A stretch of DNA of 64,000 nt, taken from contig JALHMY010000008.1 of assembly GCA_022843805.1 (NCBI GenBank), forward strand, positions 62,001-126,000, given 5' to 3'. Origin of the DNA: Fuerstiella sp. (GTDB taxonomy: Bacteria > Planctomycetota > Planctomycetia > Planctomycetales > Planctomycetaceae). Numbering within the stretch: the stretch's first letter is position 1; each line of letters opens with the position of its first letter. The notes under the pieces were generated by a model, which was not told where the DNA came from, did no database searches, and saw only the letters and a list, made by a program, of their open reading frames with translations. Positions 45,645 to 54,585 of the stretch are shown here, piece by piece. The position numbers and the translations under genes are program-made.

Positions 45645-46995
45645 CAAGGTCGTGAACTTCGCGTGAGGGATCAAGGCCACAGGCTTTGCACACGGTGGCA
45701 AGGTAGTCGCCAGGAGTCACAGGATTTTCCTTAACCCAGGCCGCCTGATTATCACTGGCACCATACACAGTGCCACCCTGAACACCACCTCCGGCCAGAA
45801 CTCCAGAGTAGCAGAAAGGCCAGTGGTCGCGGCCGTTGGCCGGGTTAATCTTTGGAGTGCGACCGAATTCGCCCACGCAGGACACGAGAGTCTCATCCAG
45901 CAATCCCCGCTCGGAAAGATCCTCCAGCAGTGCCGAATATGCCTGGTCGAATGCGGGCAGGCAATAGCTGGCCTTCAGCATCCCGTACCCGGTCTCGCCA
46001 AATTCCAGATCGTTCAGGCCGCCGTGTGCATCCCAAACGTTGTACACTTTCGCACGCGGAGTAATAAACATCCAGTTGACCGTTACAAGTCGAACACCGG
46101 CTTCCACCAGCCGCCGTGCTGTCAGAAAACTTTCGCCATATTCATTGCGGCCATAACGGTCCCGAGTTGCCGAGGATTCCAGCTCCAGATTCAGGGCATC
46201 TTTGACGCTCGTTGAATGAATCAGGCGATAAGCCGATTCGTAGATGTTATTGAATGCCGCTGATGTGGCATCCGTCTGCACAGCACGATCTGCACGTTCC
46301 AGCAGATTCAGCAGTCCGCGTCTTGCCTGCAGGCGCGCGATCGAGACATCGTCGGGAAGTGCCAGCGGAACAGTCGATTTTGAAGATTCCGGACGAGGAC
46401 CCGTCTGCACATGATTGAACACTTCACCGAGTTCCACGGGGTCATGGGCAGAACCCAGAAACCCGGCATGAGTGCCGGCGTAAAACAAACCGTCATGAGC
46501 GACAGGTCGGGGAATAGAAAAACTGGGTGGCACCGATACATCGCCACCAAGATACGAAAACATGGACCCGATCGACGGAAAATCGGTCCGCAGCCTGCCG
46601 TTCGATGGAAATGTTCTGGGCGGCACCATTGCGCGACCCGTCATCGTATGATAGACCGAAACACCATGGTCCGTCGTTGAGTGGTTCAGGGATCGAATGA
46701 TGGCGAGCTTGTCGGCCTGACGTGCTGTCTGCGGCAGCTGATCTCCCAGAGTAATTCCTGGTATAGTTGTCTCAATGGGACGAAACGGACTGCGAACGCC
46801 TTCCGGGGCATTCGGTTTCATATCCCACATATCCTGCTGCGGCTGACCACCCCACATAAAGAGAAAAATGCAGGATCGAGCTTTCGGATTTACCGGCGCG
46901 GGTGCTGCTTCCTCCATCGCCAGCAAATGAGGCAGCGAAAGTGCCCCACAGCCTGCAGACCCCAGTCGGAGCATAGCATCACGGCGATGAAGCAT
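45592..46995 (-). CDS. DUF1501 protein with Tat-like leader
   Basis: 467 residues. The leader 'HRRDAMLRLGSAGCGALSLP' is a twin-arginine-type signal. The body is typical DUF1501, an alkaline-phosphatase/sulfatase-like fold: 'SCIFLFMWGGQPQQDMWDMK', 'LAIIRSLNHSTTDHGVSVYH', 'FPSIGSMFSYLGG', 'DRYGRNEYGESFLTARRLVE' and 'SCVGEFGRTPKINPANGRDH'. These proteins are hallmarks of planctomycetes, normally encoded with DUF1549/DUF1553 cytochrome-like proteins; no such partner is in this window. Biochemical role unknown. A second member is at 55578. Confidence 0.92.
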   Translation of the reverse strand: MLHRRDAMLRLGSAGCGALSLPHLLAMEEAAPAPVNPKARSCIFLFMWGGQPQQDMWDMKPNAPEGVRSPFRPIETTIPGITLGDQLPQTARQADKLAIIRSLNHSTTDHGVSVYHTMTGRAMVPPRTFPSNGRLRTDFPSIGSMFSYLGGDVSVPPSFSIPRPVAHDGLFYAGTHAGFLGSAHDPVELGEVFNHVQTGPRPESSKSTVPLALPDDVSIARLQARRGLLNLLERADRAVQTDATSAAFNNIYESAYRLIHSTSVKDALNLELESSATRDRYGRNEYGESFLTARRLVEAGVRLVTVNWMFITPRAKVYNVWDAHGGLNDLEFGETGYGMLKASYCLPAFDQAYSALLEDLSERGLLDETLVSCVGEFGRTPKINPANGRDHWPFCYSGVLAGGGVQGGTVYGASDNQAAWVKENPVTPGDYLATVCKACGLDPSREVHDLDGRPFRICDGNPISDIL

Positions 46996-47207
46996 GAACT
47001 TTTCCTCTGTGTGCAGAAACAGGAGTACAGTTGAGGACAGGTGTCACGTACAGGAACGTCGGCACATTAGCCGCCTTTCCGTCAGGTTTATTGCAACCGA
47101 ATTGTAACGGGAAAGCCAGGCGTTTGCCATCGGTGTCTTTTTTTTCCGGCTGCTGCGGGTACCGCTGTAAAGGGCCAGTTGGGAATTATTTTTCAGTAAT
47201 CTGTACG

Positions 47208-47262
47208 GCGTCTCTCCGAGAGGCCGGGTTTCGCGAATCTCGGAGAGACTCGCCTGCGTGGG
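47208..47262. repeat. Stem-loop repeat of the 'gagtctctccgagactc' family, copy 1
   Basis: 'ggcgtctctccgagaggccg' followed by 'gcgaatctcggagagactcgc' and 'ctgcgtggg'. The two halves can pair with each other or with themselves. Related copies are at 47661, 47771 and 61733. Confidence 0.75.
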
Positions 47263-47377
47263 GGCGATCGGGTGGGTAAACCTTCGTTCCGGAAGACCTC
47301 ATCGAGTGAACGAACGGAGTGTCCTTCCTGCTTCCGCCAATCGACCACGAGCACACTTCGTCGAATGAAGGAACGGC

Positions 47378-47466
47378 GCCGGGCGTGACAGGGAATCGCA
47401 AAGCATCACTCGGAGAGTGATGACTACTTTGGTCACGCGCCGCCGAATGCGGCGGTTCAGTCCGTC
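47378..47466. repeat. 89-bp repeat in the RHS remnant, copy 1
   Basis: Aligns with 47958-48046 over its full length: 'gggaatcgcaaagcatcac', the small palindrome 'tcactcggagagtga', 'actttggtcacgcg', 'cgaatgcggcggttcagtcc'. The right part encodes an RHS unit on the minus strand (YDGLNRRIRRR). Confidence 0.8.
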
Positions 47467-47660
47467 ATAAACTGTCGGGTGTAGAGTGCTTTTCGAGTTG
47501 TATGCGTCGCCACGGAAGTTCAGGAGACCAGTTACGAATCGTATTCCAGATAATTACGAGCCGTCGTGGATGCGTACTTCGCTACGTCTCGCACGGTGTT
47601 CTGCTGGTCCGACAAATACCACAGCACCTGGTTGCAGGTCTCGGAACCCTAATCGGCAAA

Positions 47661-47714
47661 CACGTAGGCGAGTCTCTCCGAGACTCGCGGTTCCGGCGTC
47701 TCGGAGAGACGCCG
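47661..47714. repeat. Stem-loop repeat of the 'gagtctctccgagactc' family, copy 2
   Basis: 'cacgtaggcgagtctctccg' + 'agactcgcgg' + 'ttccggcgtctcggagagac' + 'gccgg': two hairpins in a row, GCGAGTCT-CTCCG-AGACTCGC and GGCGTCTC-GGA-GAGACGCC. Nearly identical in layout to 61733-61797. Confidence 0.85.
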
Positions 47715-47770
47715 GAACAGACGTTTAACCTGCAAACTTCGCCGCCTGGTGGCGACTCTGAGCGATGCAT

Positions 47771-47802
47771 TTGCGAGTCTCGGAGAGACTCGCCTACGTG
47801 GG
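47771..47802. repeat. Stem-loop repeat of the 'gagtctctccgagactc' family, copy 3
   Basis: 'ttgcgagtctcggagagact' + 'cgcctacgtggg': one hairpin in inverted orientation relative to copy 2, with the same outer 'cgtagg/cctacg' tag. Confidence 0.8.
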
Positions 47803-47957
47803 CTCGCCGGCCTGAGTCGATCGCGTGCAAACTGAGCAGCATTGCGAATGCCGGAGCAATGGGCGACTGACATGGCTCCGGGTCACTGGGCGGTCCACCA
47901 TACTGGAGACCAGTTCATCCAGAACCACTCAAGGGTTCGGAACAGGAGATCGATGCC

Positions 47958-48046
47958 CGGGGTGACTGGGAATCGCAATGCGTCACTCGGAGAGTGACGG
48001 CGACTTTGGTCGGGCGACGTCGAATGCGGCGGTCCAGTCCGTCGAA
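47958..48046. repeat. 89-bp repeat in the RHS remnant, copy 2
   Basis: Matches 47378-47466 with scattered substitutions; contains 'gggaatcgcaatgcgtcact', 'cggagagtgacggcgacttt' and 'cgaatgcggcggtccagtcc'. Here the RHS part reads YEFDGLDRRIRRR on the minus strand. Confidence 0.8.
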
Positions 48047-48210
48047 TTCGTAAGTCACCGTCTGGAGCAATGCGTTGCCCGAGCTGCGTTTCGTCACCGA
48101 AACCAGACGCTGGCGATAATCCCTGACGTACACTTCGTACTCACCGGTCGAATTCAGGGTGCGTCGAGTTCGGTTGCCTTCTTTATCATACAGAGTGGCT
48201 GCCAGAGATA

Positions 48211-49590
48211 CTACTGACGAGAAGTGACTTCAAGGATGCTTTCCCGTACCACGGAGCACAGCGTACTTACCAGATCTGTGGGCATTGCCGGAGCCGGCAT
48301 CAGGACAACAACGTCCCCCAGCGGACGTATAATGACTCCTCGCCGACGGGCAGCAAGAGTCACCTGGTGGCCAATTCGCAGGCTGGCATCAAACGGCGTG
48401 AGAGTCTCACGGTCACGCACCAGCTCAATGCCCACCATCATGCCTTTCCTGCGAATCTCTGCCACATGATCATGATCATTCAGTGTTGCAAGTTCGGCTT
48501 CAAGTACGTCACCGCATGCTGCAATGTTTTCGAGCAGATTGTTTCTTTCGAATAGTTCGAGCGACGCCAGGCCGGCGGCACAGCCAAGTGGATTGCCTGT
48601 ATAAGTGTGTCCATGAAAGAATGTACGACACTCGGCCGGGTCACCAAGAAACGCATTGTATATTTCGTCCGTTGTCAGAGTCGCAGCGAGTGGAAGGTAG
48701 CCGCCACTAATTCCCTTTGCCAGACACAGAAAGTCGGGTTCTGCCGATTCGTGCTCGCAGGCAAACAGTTTACCGGTTCGACCAAAGCCCACAGCGACTT
48801 CATCCGCGATCAGGGGGATCTGATATTCCCGCGTCAGCTGTCGCACATGTTTCAGGAAACCAGGCGGATGAATGAGAATACCGGCAGCTCCCTGAACGAT
48901 CGGTTCGATGACAAACCCGGCAGCCCGATCACTATAGTCACGAATCAGCCTGGCGGTTTCATCGAAGCAAAACTGAAGCCACGATTCGCGGGAGTGTCCC
49001 TGCGGAACTCTCAGCGCTACAGGCGATGGTACAGACACCGTCTGGAAAAGCAGATGCCTGTAACTGCGGTGAAACAGGTCAATTCCGCCGACACTGACCG
49101 TGCCGAGAGTATCGCCGTGATACGCATTTCCGACGGTCAGAAAGATGTCTCGCTGGTCCGGACCACCTGACTTTTGCCGGTGGTACTGGTAAGCCATTTT
49201 TAAGGCGACTTCGACACTTGTGGCCCCGCTGTCTGAATAAAAAACTCGGTTTAAACCGGCAGGTGCTCGCTTTACCAGTGCTCGCGCGAGCTTGATGGAA
49301 GGTTCGCTGCAGAGGCCAAGCAGCGTTGTGTGTGCGATCTCGCTGAGCTGATCACGGACGGCCCGATCAATTTCCGACACCGCATGACCATGAACGTTGC
49401 ACCAGAGCGACGAGATTCCATCCAGATAACGGCGTCCGTCAACGTCCAGCAGATCAAATCCCTGGCCGGAGACGATAATCGGAGGTGCTTCCTGCCGAAA
49501 AGCACTCATCGGCGCAAACGGATGCCACACATGATCATTGTCCCACTGACGAAGAGTCTCTCCAGTGACGTAATGAAATTCTGATGTCAT
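48211..49590 (-). CDS. bioA: Adenosylmethionine-8-amino-7-oxononanoate aminotransferase
   Basis: 459 residues, a class III PLP-dependent aminotransferase that makes 7,8-diaminopelargonate in biotin synthesis, using S-adenosylmethionine as amino donor. Marks: the BioA-specific '[10 protein letters not shown]' at 20-29, '[10 protein letters not shown]', '[20 protein letters not shown]', '[13 protein letters not shown]' (Asp263 contacts PLP) and the PLP Lys292 in '[20 protein letters not shown]', then '[13 protein letters not shown]'. Full length. No other bio genes lie nearby, so the pathway is dispersed. The start region is normal, and the gene ends at the edge of the RHS remnant. Confidence 0.95.
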   Translation of the reverse strand: MTSEFHYVTGETLRQWDNDHVWHPFAPMSAFRQEAPPIIVSGQGFDLLDVDGRRYLDGISSLWCNVHGHAVSEIDRAVRDQLSEIAHTTLLGLCSEPSIKLARALVKRAPAGLNRVFYSDSGATSVEVALKMAYQYHRQKSGGPDQRDIFLTVGNAYHGDTLGTVSVGGIDLFHRSYRHLLFQTVSVPSPVALRVPQGHSRESWLQFCFDETARLIRDYSDRAAGFVIEPIVQGAAGILIHPPGFLKHVRQLTREYQIPLIADEVAVGFGRTGKLFACEHESAEPDFLCLAKGISGGYLPLAATLTTDEIYNAFLGDPAECRTFFHGHTYTGNPLGCAAGLASLELFERNNLLENIAACGDVLEAELATLNDHDHVAEIRRKGMMVGIELVRDRETLTPFDASLRIGHQVTLAARRRGVIIRPLGDVVVLMPAPAMPTDLVSTLCSVVRESILEVTSRQ

Positions 49591-49977
49591 TTGTCTGCTT
49601 TGTCAGTTCATACCAGGTCCCGTTCGCACTTTGCCGCAGGACATGATATCGCTCGGACAGCGTTCGTAAACTCTTTGTGATACGCATGCTATACCAAACG
49701 TGCGAATATCCGCCCTTTCGTATGGCGGATGCGGCAGGTATCGTGCTGCATGCAACATATGCTCAAAAAGCACCCAGAATGCGGGCATTTTTTTTGGAAC
49801 TGGGCACCAGATGCGTTCGAACAGGCAGTCTGATTTCAGAAAGAATGGGAATGGTGGTATTTTCGCAACAAACAATTGATGGTTCCCTGTCTGTTATACG
49901 TTCATGACATCAGTATCTCTGTTGTAAGCTGTTTGCTGCATCTTTTTGCTCGCAGAACATTTCATCTGAAACTTCCC
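49591..49977. other. Intergenic region between divergent genes
   Basis: 387 bases separating bioA (-) from the glycosyltransferase gene (+). Promoters of both should be here. No BirA-type operator was recognised. An open frame continues upstream of the chosen glycosyltransferase start to 49876, but its translation is unlike the family. Confidence 0.5.
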
Positions 49978-51159
49978 ATGCCGCGCCTTTCCATCATTGT
50001 CCCAACCTACTGCGAGGCAGAGAACCTTCCTTCGCTGACTCAGCGAATTTTCGTTGCGCTTCGGGACCAGGCGTACGACTTTGAAATGATCGTGGTGGAC
50101 GACAATAGTCCGGACAACACACAGGAAGTCTGCAGGCAACTGGCCACTGAGTATCCGCTGCGACTACTGGTACGGAAAACGGAGAGAGGTTTATCCAGTG
50201 CGGTCATTGCCGGCATGAATGTTGCGAAGGGTGAGATTCTGCTTTGCATGGACGCAGACCTGTCACATCCTCCCGAGTCTGTTCCGGAGCTTGTTGCGGC
50301 CCTTGAGAATCCGCAGATCGATTTTGTGATTGGCAGCCGGTACGTGCCGGGCGGATCTACGGAAGATGGCTGGGGCTTGTTTCGATGGCTGAATTCGAAA
50401 ATCGCGACGCTGATGGCTCGACCGCTCACGTCCACCAGTGATCCCATGGCCGGCTTTTTTTGCCTTCGCCGCGACACATATCACGCAGCCCGGCAACTGA
50501 ACCCGATTGGCTACAAAATTGGCCTGGAGCTGCTCGTAAAATGCGGCTGCCGCAATATTGCCGAAGTGCCCATTTGTTTTGCAAATCGACTGCATGGCTC
50601 CAGCAAACTGTCTCTTCGTGAGCAGCTGAATTACGTTCGCCACCTCCGTCGTCTGTACCGTTTTCGATTTGGCTGGCTGGCCCGCTGCGTGGAATTTCTG
50701 ATGGTGGGCTTCTCCGGCGCTTTTATTGATCTTGGTTCCCTGAGCTTGTTACTGAAGGCCATTCCATTTGAATGGGCAAGACCAGTCGCCATTCTGACGG
50801 CCATGACATGGAACTTTTTTCTGAACAGGGCATTTACGTTCGCCGGCGCCCGACACGATTCCATCTTAAGACAGTATCTGGGATTTGTTTCCGCCTGCGC
50901 GATGGGTGCCGTTGCCAACTGGGGAGTCAGCGTTGGATTGATGAAAACAGTGAGCCTGTTAAAGGACACTCCGCTCACTGCCGCGGCTGCAGGTGTCGTT
51001 GTGGGTGCGGTCTTCAATTTTTTGTTGTGCAGCTGTTTTGTCTTTCGGTACAAAACAGCACCGTGCACCACTGTTGAATTGTCGAGCACTGGCAGTCCGG
51101 AGTTGCGGGTCTCCGTGAAGAGCACTTCTGCTGCCTCACAGTCGGGGAAGAATGTCTGA
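49978..51159 (+). CDS. Glycosyltransferase family 2 fused to a GtrA-type membrane domain
   Basis: ATG 49978 begins exactly at the conserved start of the family ('MPRLSIIVPTYCEAENLPSL'). 393 residues. The first 235 form a dolichyl-phosphate-mannose-synthase-like GT-A domain: 'DFEMIVVDDNSPDNTQE', 'LCMDADLSHPPESVPELV' (metal/nucleotide-binding Asp residues), 'VIGSRYVPGG' and 'EVPICFANRLHGSSKLSL'. The rest is a four-helix GtrA domain ('CVEFLMVGFSGAFIDLGSLS', 'MTWNFFLNRAFTFAG', 'GVVVGAVFNFLLCSCFVFRY'). Such fusions load a sugar onto a polyprenyl phosphate and help flip it for cell-surface glycosylation. Sugar identity unknown. Confidence 0.92.
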   Translation: MPRLSIIVPTYCEAENLPSLTQRIFVALRDQAYDFEMIVVDDNSPDNTQEVCRQLATEYPLRLLVRKTERGLSSAVIAGMNVAKGEILLCMDADLSHPPESVPELVAALENPQIDFVIGSRYVPGGSTEDGWGLFRWLNSKIATLMARPLTSTSDPMAGFFCLRRDTYHAARQLNPIGYKIGLELLVKCGCRNIAEVPICFANRLHGSSKLSLREQLNYVRHLRRLYRFRFGWLARCVEFLMVGFSGAFIDLGSLSLLLKAIPFEWARPVAILTAMTWNFFLNRAFTFAGARHDSILRQYLGFVSACAMGAVANWGVSVGLMKTVSLLKDTPLTAAAAGVVVGAVFNFLLCSCFVFRYKTAPCTTVELSSTGSPELRVSVKSTSAASQSGKNV

Positions 51160-51290
51160 TCCGGTCGAAGTGGTTTGAACTCTGCCATTGCTCAGCGTAT
51201 GGTAATTCGTGAATTGCCACGGAGAAGCGTGCCGGTCCAGGGCGCCAACCGTCTGGCCTTCAGCGACGAAATTTTTTCTGAACGTCACGC

Positions 51291-52103
51291 ATGACCATTT
51301 CTGAAGACTTGCAGGCGGCAGTGTATAAAAACAACAGAATGCCTGCTGAACAAATCCTGGATGCTACGGCCGACTTAAGGCTGCTGTTGCTCAATCATCC
51401 GGTTTACGAAACGATTGGTTCAGTCGAGCAGCTGCGAATCTTTATGCAGCATCATGTCTTTGCCGTGTATGACTTTATGTGGTTGCTCAAGCGGCTGCAG
51501 CACGATATCTGCTCGGTGACATTTCCCTGGCTTCCGCCGGCCTGCCCGGAACTGGCTCGTTTTATTAACGAAATTGTGCTGGGAGAAGAGACCGATTCCG
51601 ACGGCCGCGGCGGATATCTGAGCCACTTTCAGCTCTACCTGGACGCAATGGAAGACGTGGGTGCCAGCCCGGAAGCGGTGCTGAAATTTACAGGTCTTTT
51701 GAAGGACGGTCAGGATCCCGGCACTTCGCTGCATGCCATTCCAATCCCTGAATCCGTCAGATCATTCGTCAGCTTCACCCGTCAGCTGGTGACGGAGGGA
51801 AGTACATCTCAGATCGCGGCTGCGTTCTGCTTTGGACGGGAAGACATTATTCCGGAAATGTTTCAGCGACTTTTGGACGGTTTTGCTCGGAATGGCCTTA
51901 ATGTACCTCGCCTGAAATACTACATCCAGCGTCACATTGAACTGGATGGAGATGAACATGGACCGCTGACCCTGCAGCTGGTGAATCGGCTTTGTGGCGA
52001 ATCGGAACAGTCCATCGCTGATGCAATTGCTGCTGCCCGGAGTGCGATCAGCTCCAGAATTCAGCTTTGGGATGGTGTTTTACAGCATCTGACCAGCAGG
52101 TAG
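51291..52103 (+). CDS. DUF3050 protein, haem-oxygenase-like fold
   Basis: 270 residues, all-helical. Matches DUF3050: 'LLNHPVYETIGSVEQLRIFM', 'HHVFAVYDFMWLLKRLQHDI', 'RFINEIVLGEETDSDGRGGY', 'SHFQLYLDAMEDVGA', 'AAFCFGREDIIPEMFQRLL' and 'YYIQRHIELDGDEHGPLTLQ'. The spaced His and Glu residues ('HH', 'EE', 'H..YL', 'RHIELDGDEH') resemble the di-metal sites of haem-oxygenase-like diiron oxidases. The exact reaction of DUF3050 is not established to my knowledge. It precedes thiS by 153 bases on the same strand; TenA-like folds are related, so a link to thiamine metabolism is conceivable but speculative. Confidence 0.85.
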   Translation: MTISEDLQAAVYKNNRMPAEQILDATADLRLLLLNHPVYETIGSVEQLRIFMQHHVFAVYDFMWLLKRLQHDICSVTFPWLPPACPELARFINEIVLGEETDSDGRGGYLSHFQLYLDAMEDVGASPEAVLKFTGLLKDGQDPGTSLHAIPIPESVRSFVSFTRQLVTEGSTSQIAAAFCFGREDIIPEMFQRLLDGFARNGLNVPRLKYYIQRHIELDGDEHGPLTLQLVNRLCGESEQSIADAIAAARSAISSRIQLWDGVLQHLTSR

Positions 52104-52191
52104 CGGGAAGGACTACGGTTTGCCAATCCGGCAACTCCTGCAATTTGGAGGTTTGATCAGTAATTTTTTTCTTTCCGGTCGCGTAAACTGT

Positions 52192-52228
52192 AAGTACAAG
52201 TTGTGTGGTAACTCCACCTGTTGTACTT
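52192..52228 (+). promoter_or_regulatory. Hairpin in the thiS leader
   Basis: AAGTACAA (52192-52199) pairs with TTGTACTT (52221-52228), enclosing 'gtggtaactccac', which can form an inner stem. It ends 28 bases before the thiS ATG. It lacks the conserved CUGAGA and ACCYGAU elements of the TPP riboswitch, so any regulatory role is open. Confidence 0.4.
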
Positions 52229-52256
52229 CCCGCTGAACCTGTTTGCCCCCGAAATC

Positions 52257-52457
52257 ATGGACATTTTGCTTAACGGCGATCATCGTACCATTGCATCGTC
52301 TGCCTCAGTTGCCGATTTGTTGTCGGAACTGAAGATAGAGAATCGTTATTGTGCGGTTGAACGGAATGGCAGCGTCGTGCCTCGTGAACAGCATGCGGCC
52401 TGTCAGCTTCAGCCCGGTGATCAGGTCGAAATTGTGACGCTGGTGGGCGGCGGCTAA
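52257..52457 (+). CDS. thiS: Sulfur carrier protein ThiS
   Basis: 66 residues from ATG 52257 (an earlier in-frame start at 52221 falls in the hairpin and adds unrelated residues). Ubiquitin-like fold: 'MDILLNGDHRTIASSASVAD', 'LLSELKIENRYCAVERNGSV', 'VPREQHAACQLQPGDQVEIV', ending VTLVGGG. The C-terminal Gly-Gly, here one Gly longer than usual, is thiocarboxylated and delivers sulfur for the thiazole ring. thiG follows 121 bases downstream. ThiF and the other thi genes are not in the window. Confidence 0.93.
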   Translation: MDILLNGDHRTIASSASVADLLSELKIENRYCAVERNGSVVPREQHAACQLQPGDQVEIVTLVGGG

Positions 52458-52578
52458 GAATCTTAACCGAGCTTCAGCGGGGCTCGGCTTTCGGCGTCAG
52501 AACTCCATGCACCTGCACGGGGCTCTGATGCTGTTGTACTTTTTCTGCCAATCTGATTCATCTGTTAAAGTCTGATAC

Positions 52579-53415
52579 ATGACAATGGTCTTTGCGCCTG
52601 ACGACAAAAGCCTGGTTCTTGGTGCTCACTCGCTGAAGTCCCGACTGATTGTCGGCACAGGCAAATATTCCACATTCGAACTGATGCAACAGTGCCTTGA
52701 AGTCAGTGGCTCTGAAGTCATTACCGTCGCTGTCCGCAGAGAGCGACTGGTTGATGCGACAGGAAGAAATATTCTGGACTTCATTGACCTTCACAAATAC
52801 ACGATTCTGCCCAATACGGCGGGCTGTTTTAACGTGGATGATGCTGTCCGAGTCGCTCGCCTGGGCCGCGAAATCCTGCGAGGCCTGGAGAATCCAGGTG
52901 CCAGCTGGGTCAAACTGGAAGTGCTCGCCGATACTCGTACGCTGCTCCCGGATCCCATCGCCACCGTCGAGGCCTGTAAACAGCTGGTGGCTGACGGATT
53001 TCAGGTATTGTGTTATACCAGTGACGATCCGATCACAGCACGGCGGCTGAAGGAAGTTGGAGCAACATCCGTGATGCCCGCCGGAAGTCCAATTGGCAGC
53101 GGACAGGGAATTTTGAATGCCAATAACCTGCGCATCTGCCTCGAATACCTGAAGGAGAATGATCCGGACTACCCCGTGATCATTGACGCCGGAGTTGGCA
53201 CGGCCAGTGACGTCGCGATCGCCATGGAACTGGGCTGCGATGGAGTCCTGCTGAATACGGGTATTGCCAGTGCAAAGGACCCGCTGAGAATGGCGTATGC
53301 GATGAAACAGGCATGTCTCGCCGGTCGGCACGCCTGGCTGTCAGGCCGAATTCCAAAAAAGTTGTATGCAACTGCATCCAGTCCGACCGAAGGCACAATT
53401 TCAAGACCACTGTAG
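52579..53415 (+). CDS. thiG: Thiazole synthase ThiG
   Basis: 278 residues. TIM-barrel enzyme that forms thiazole phosphate from deoxyxylulose phosphate, dehydroglycine and ThiS thiocarboxylate. Marks: '[20 protein letters not shown]', '[10 protein letters not shown]', '[20 protein letters not shown]', the Schiff-base Lys112 in '[10 protein letters not shown]', '[18 protein letters not shown]', '[20 protein letters not shown]' and '[15 protein letters not shown]'. Start at ATG 52579 or two codons later. Follows thiS on the same strand, probably one transcript. The C-terminal '[12 protein letters not shown]' is usual for the family. A hairpin at 53441-53496 follows. Confidence 0.95.
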   Translation: MTMVFAPDDKSLVLGAHSLKSRLIVGTGKYSTFELMQQCLEVSGSEVITVAVRRERLVDATGRNILDFIDLHKYTILPNTAGCFNVDDAVRVARLGREILRGLENPGASWVKLEVLADTRTLLPDPIATVEACKQLVADGFQVLCYTSDDPITARRLKEVGATSVMPAGSPIGSGQGILNANNLRICLEYLKENDPDYPVIIDAGVGTASDVAIAMELGCDGVLLNTGIASAKDPLRMAYAMKQACLAGRHAWLSGRIPKKLYATASSPTEGTISRPL

Positions 53416-53440
53416 TGCTTTGTCAGGCATTGAGTTTCCG

Positions 53441-53496
53441 GTAGTGGACCTTGCTAAAGGTCCTTCAGCCAGGGGATCTTTAGCAAGATCCACTAC
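53441..53496. terminator. Inverted repeat between convergent thiG and aldolase genes
   Basis: A 23-bp arm (gtagtggaccttgctaaagg + tcc) pairs with 53474-53496 with two mismatches across a 10-base loop. It can stop transcription from both sides, but lacks long T-tracts and resembles the 'tagtggatcttgctaaagatcc' element common in planctomycete intergenic DNA. The stop codon TAG of the aldolase gene (53493-53495) lies inside its right arm. Confidence 0.7.
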
Positions 53497-54278
53497 CTCC
53501 AAACCGAAATCTCTTTTCGCAGATGCGAGATATCGCTTTTGAGCTGACTACCCAGAATGGCGACATCTGAGCTGTGCATAATCAGATTTCCGCCGCATCG
53601 AGCCCAGGCAACTTCACGCTCAAGCCCCAGCCAGTAATGGATTCCCGCACCGACATGGTGTTCTCTCGCGATGCGAAAGATCGTCTGCACTGCTTCGTCA
53701 AAACGAGGGTGATCGTATTGCTCAGGAATGCCCAGACTGCAGGACAAATCATGTGGGCCGATCAGTACGGCATCCAGTCCCGGCACCGAACAGATTTCAT
53801 GCAGGTTCTGAATGGCCGGAACACTTTCGATGTTTACGATCAGGATTTTATCGCCGTTTCGCTGTTCGAGATAATCGCGGAGTTCGGGTTCGAGAGACGC
53901 AGGGTTCTGCAGGGCATCAGCCAGACGCTGTCCTTTCAACGGGCGCAGTTTGACGGCACCCGCGAGTCCGCGAACCTGCTCGGCTGTTTCAACATACGGT
54001 CCAATGATGCCCCCGGCCCCTGCGTCGAGTGCCTTGAACGCTTCGAACGGATCGTTACAAGGAATTCTGACGACCGGCGGCAAGCCAAAGGCCTGATAGG
54101 TCTGACAGATCCACGCCAGAGTGAGTCTGTCGGTCGGAGTGTGTTCTGTGTCGACGAAAACAAAATCGATGCCGGTATTGCGAATCATGGCAGGCCACAG
54201 GGGGGATGTGGAAACCATCGCAGAAGAGAATACGGGGCGACCGGCATGCAGTGCGGCAATGATATCACGACCATTCAT
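53493..54278 (-). CDS. HpcH/HpaI-type aldolase
   Basis: 261 residues from ATG 54278 (a much longer upstream frame reaches 54551 but gives Pro/Ser-rich, non-family sequence). Class II pyruvate-type aldolase barrel: 'FVFVDTEHTPTDRLTLAW' (EH pair near 46), 'PPVVRIPCNDPFEAFKALDA', 'GAGGIIGPYVETAEQVRGL', 'ILIVNIESVPAIQNLHEICS' (metal Glu), 'GLDAVLIGPHDLSCSLGIPE' and 'GIHYWLGLEREVAW'. It probably cleaves or forms 4-hydroxy-2-oxo acids or related compounds. Its stop codon is supplied by the repeat at 53441-53496, hinting that the natural end was altered. Confidence 0.88.
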   Translation of the reverse strand: MNGRDIIAALHAGRPVFSSAMVSTSPLWPAMIRNTGIDFVFVDTEHTPTDRLTLAWICQTYQAFGLPPVVRIPCNDPFEAFKALDAGAGGIIGPYVETAEQVRGLAGAVKLRPLKGQRLADALQNPASLEPELRDYLEQRNGDKILIVNIESVPAIQNLHEICSVPGLDAVLIGPHDLSCSLGIPEQYDHPRFDEAVQTIFRIAREHHVGAGIHYWLGLEREVAWARCGGNLIMHSSDVAILGSQLKSDISHLRKEISVWR

Positions 54279-54585
54279 ACAGTTCTCTTTACTTTTGCTG
54301 ACCCTGATTTTGTCTGAATACATTCTCAACCTGGTGGATTCTGGCGATCCAGGGAAAGGAAGGGAAACGTCCTGGGGTTGACGACTGGTGTCTGGCGGGA
54401 CACTGGGGAGGGGGAGCCGGTTGGTGGATTGATTGAGCAACGTTCGCAAGGTGGTATGATAAAAGCAGAAGACAACAGAACTGCCTGATGAGAATGGCAC
54501 CTGCGCGGCGCACACTCGTGTCAATCCTTCCTGGTCCGTCTTTTTGCACATTCAATTCTTCAACATTCGACAGGAGTATCGGCGT

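Larger units (their letters stand above)
47376..48215 (-). pseudogene. Decayed RHS/YD-repeat gene
   Basis: Three stretches read as parts of an RHS protein on the minus strand. 48215-47985 gives 'SLAATLYDKEGNRTRRTLNS', then 'EVYVRDYRQRLVSVTKRSSG' and 'TYEFDGLDRRI'. 47650-47535 gives 'LWYLSDQQNTVRDVAKYAS' with an ending NYLEYDS and stop, the RHS core with its usual 'LSDHQ.TVRDV'. 47470-47400 gives 'YDGLNRRIRRR'. Between and inside them lie palindromic repeats ('tcactcggagagtga', 'gagtctctccgagactc') that break the frame. RHS proteins are large secreted polymorphic or toxin-delivery proteins; only debris remains, and the order of the pieces is rearranged. Confidence 0.8.

Noticed and set aside
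47208-48046. Possible CRISPR-like array
   Set aside because: Repeats are palindromic, irregularly spaced and of different families; spacers are RHS coding remains; no cas genes.
49876-49977. An N-terminal extension of the glycosyltransferase
   Set aside because: The family's conserved start is at 49978; the extension is Cys/His-rich with no homologous pattern.
52104-52256. TPP riboswitch before thiS
   Set aside because: The CUGAGA and ACCUGAUCUGG elements are missing; only a simple hairpin remains.
53493-54551. A 91-residue longer HpaI-type aldolase
   Set aside because: The added part is Pro/Ser/Thr-rich and without family similarity; ATG 54278 starts at the expected place.
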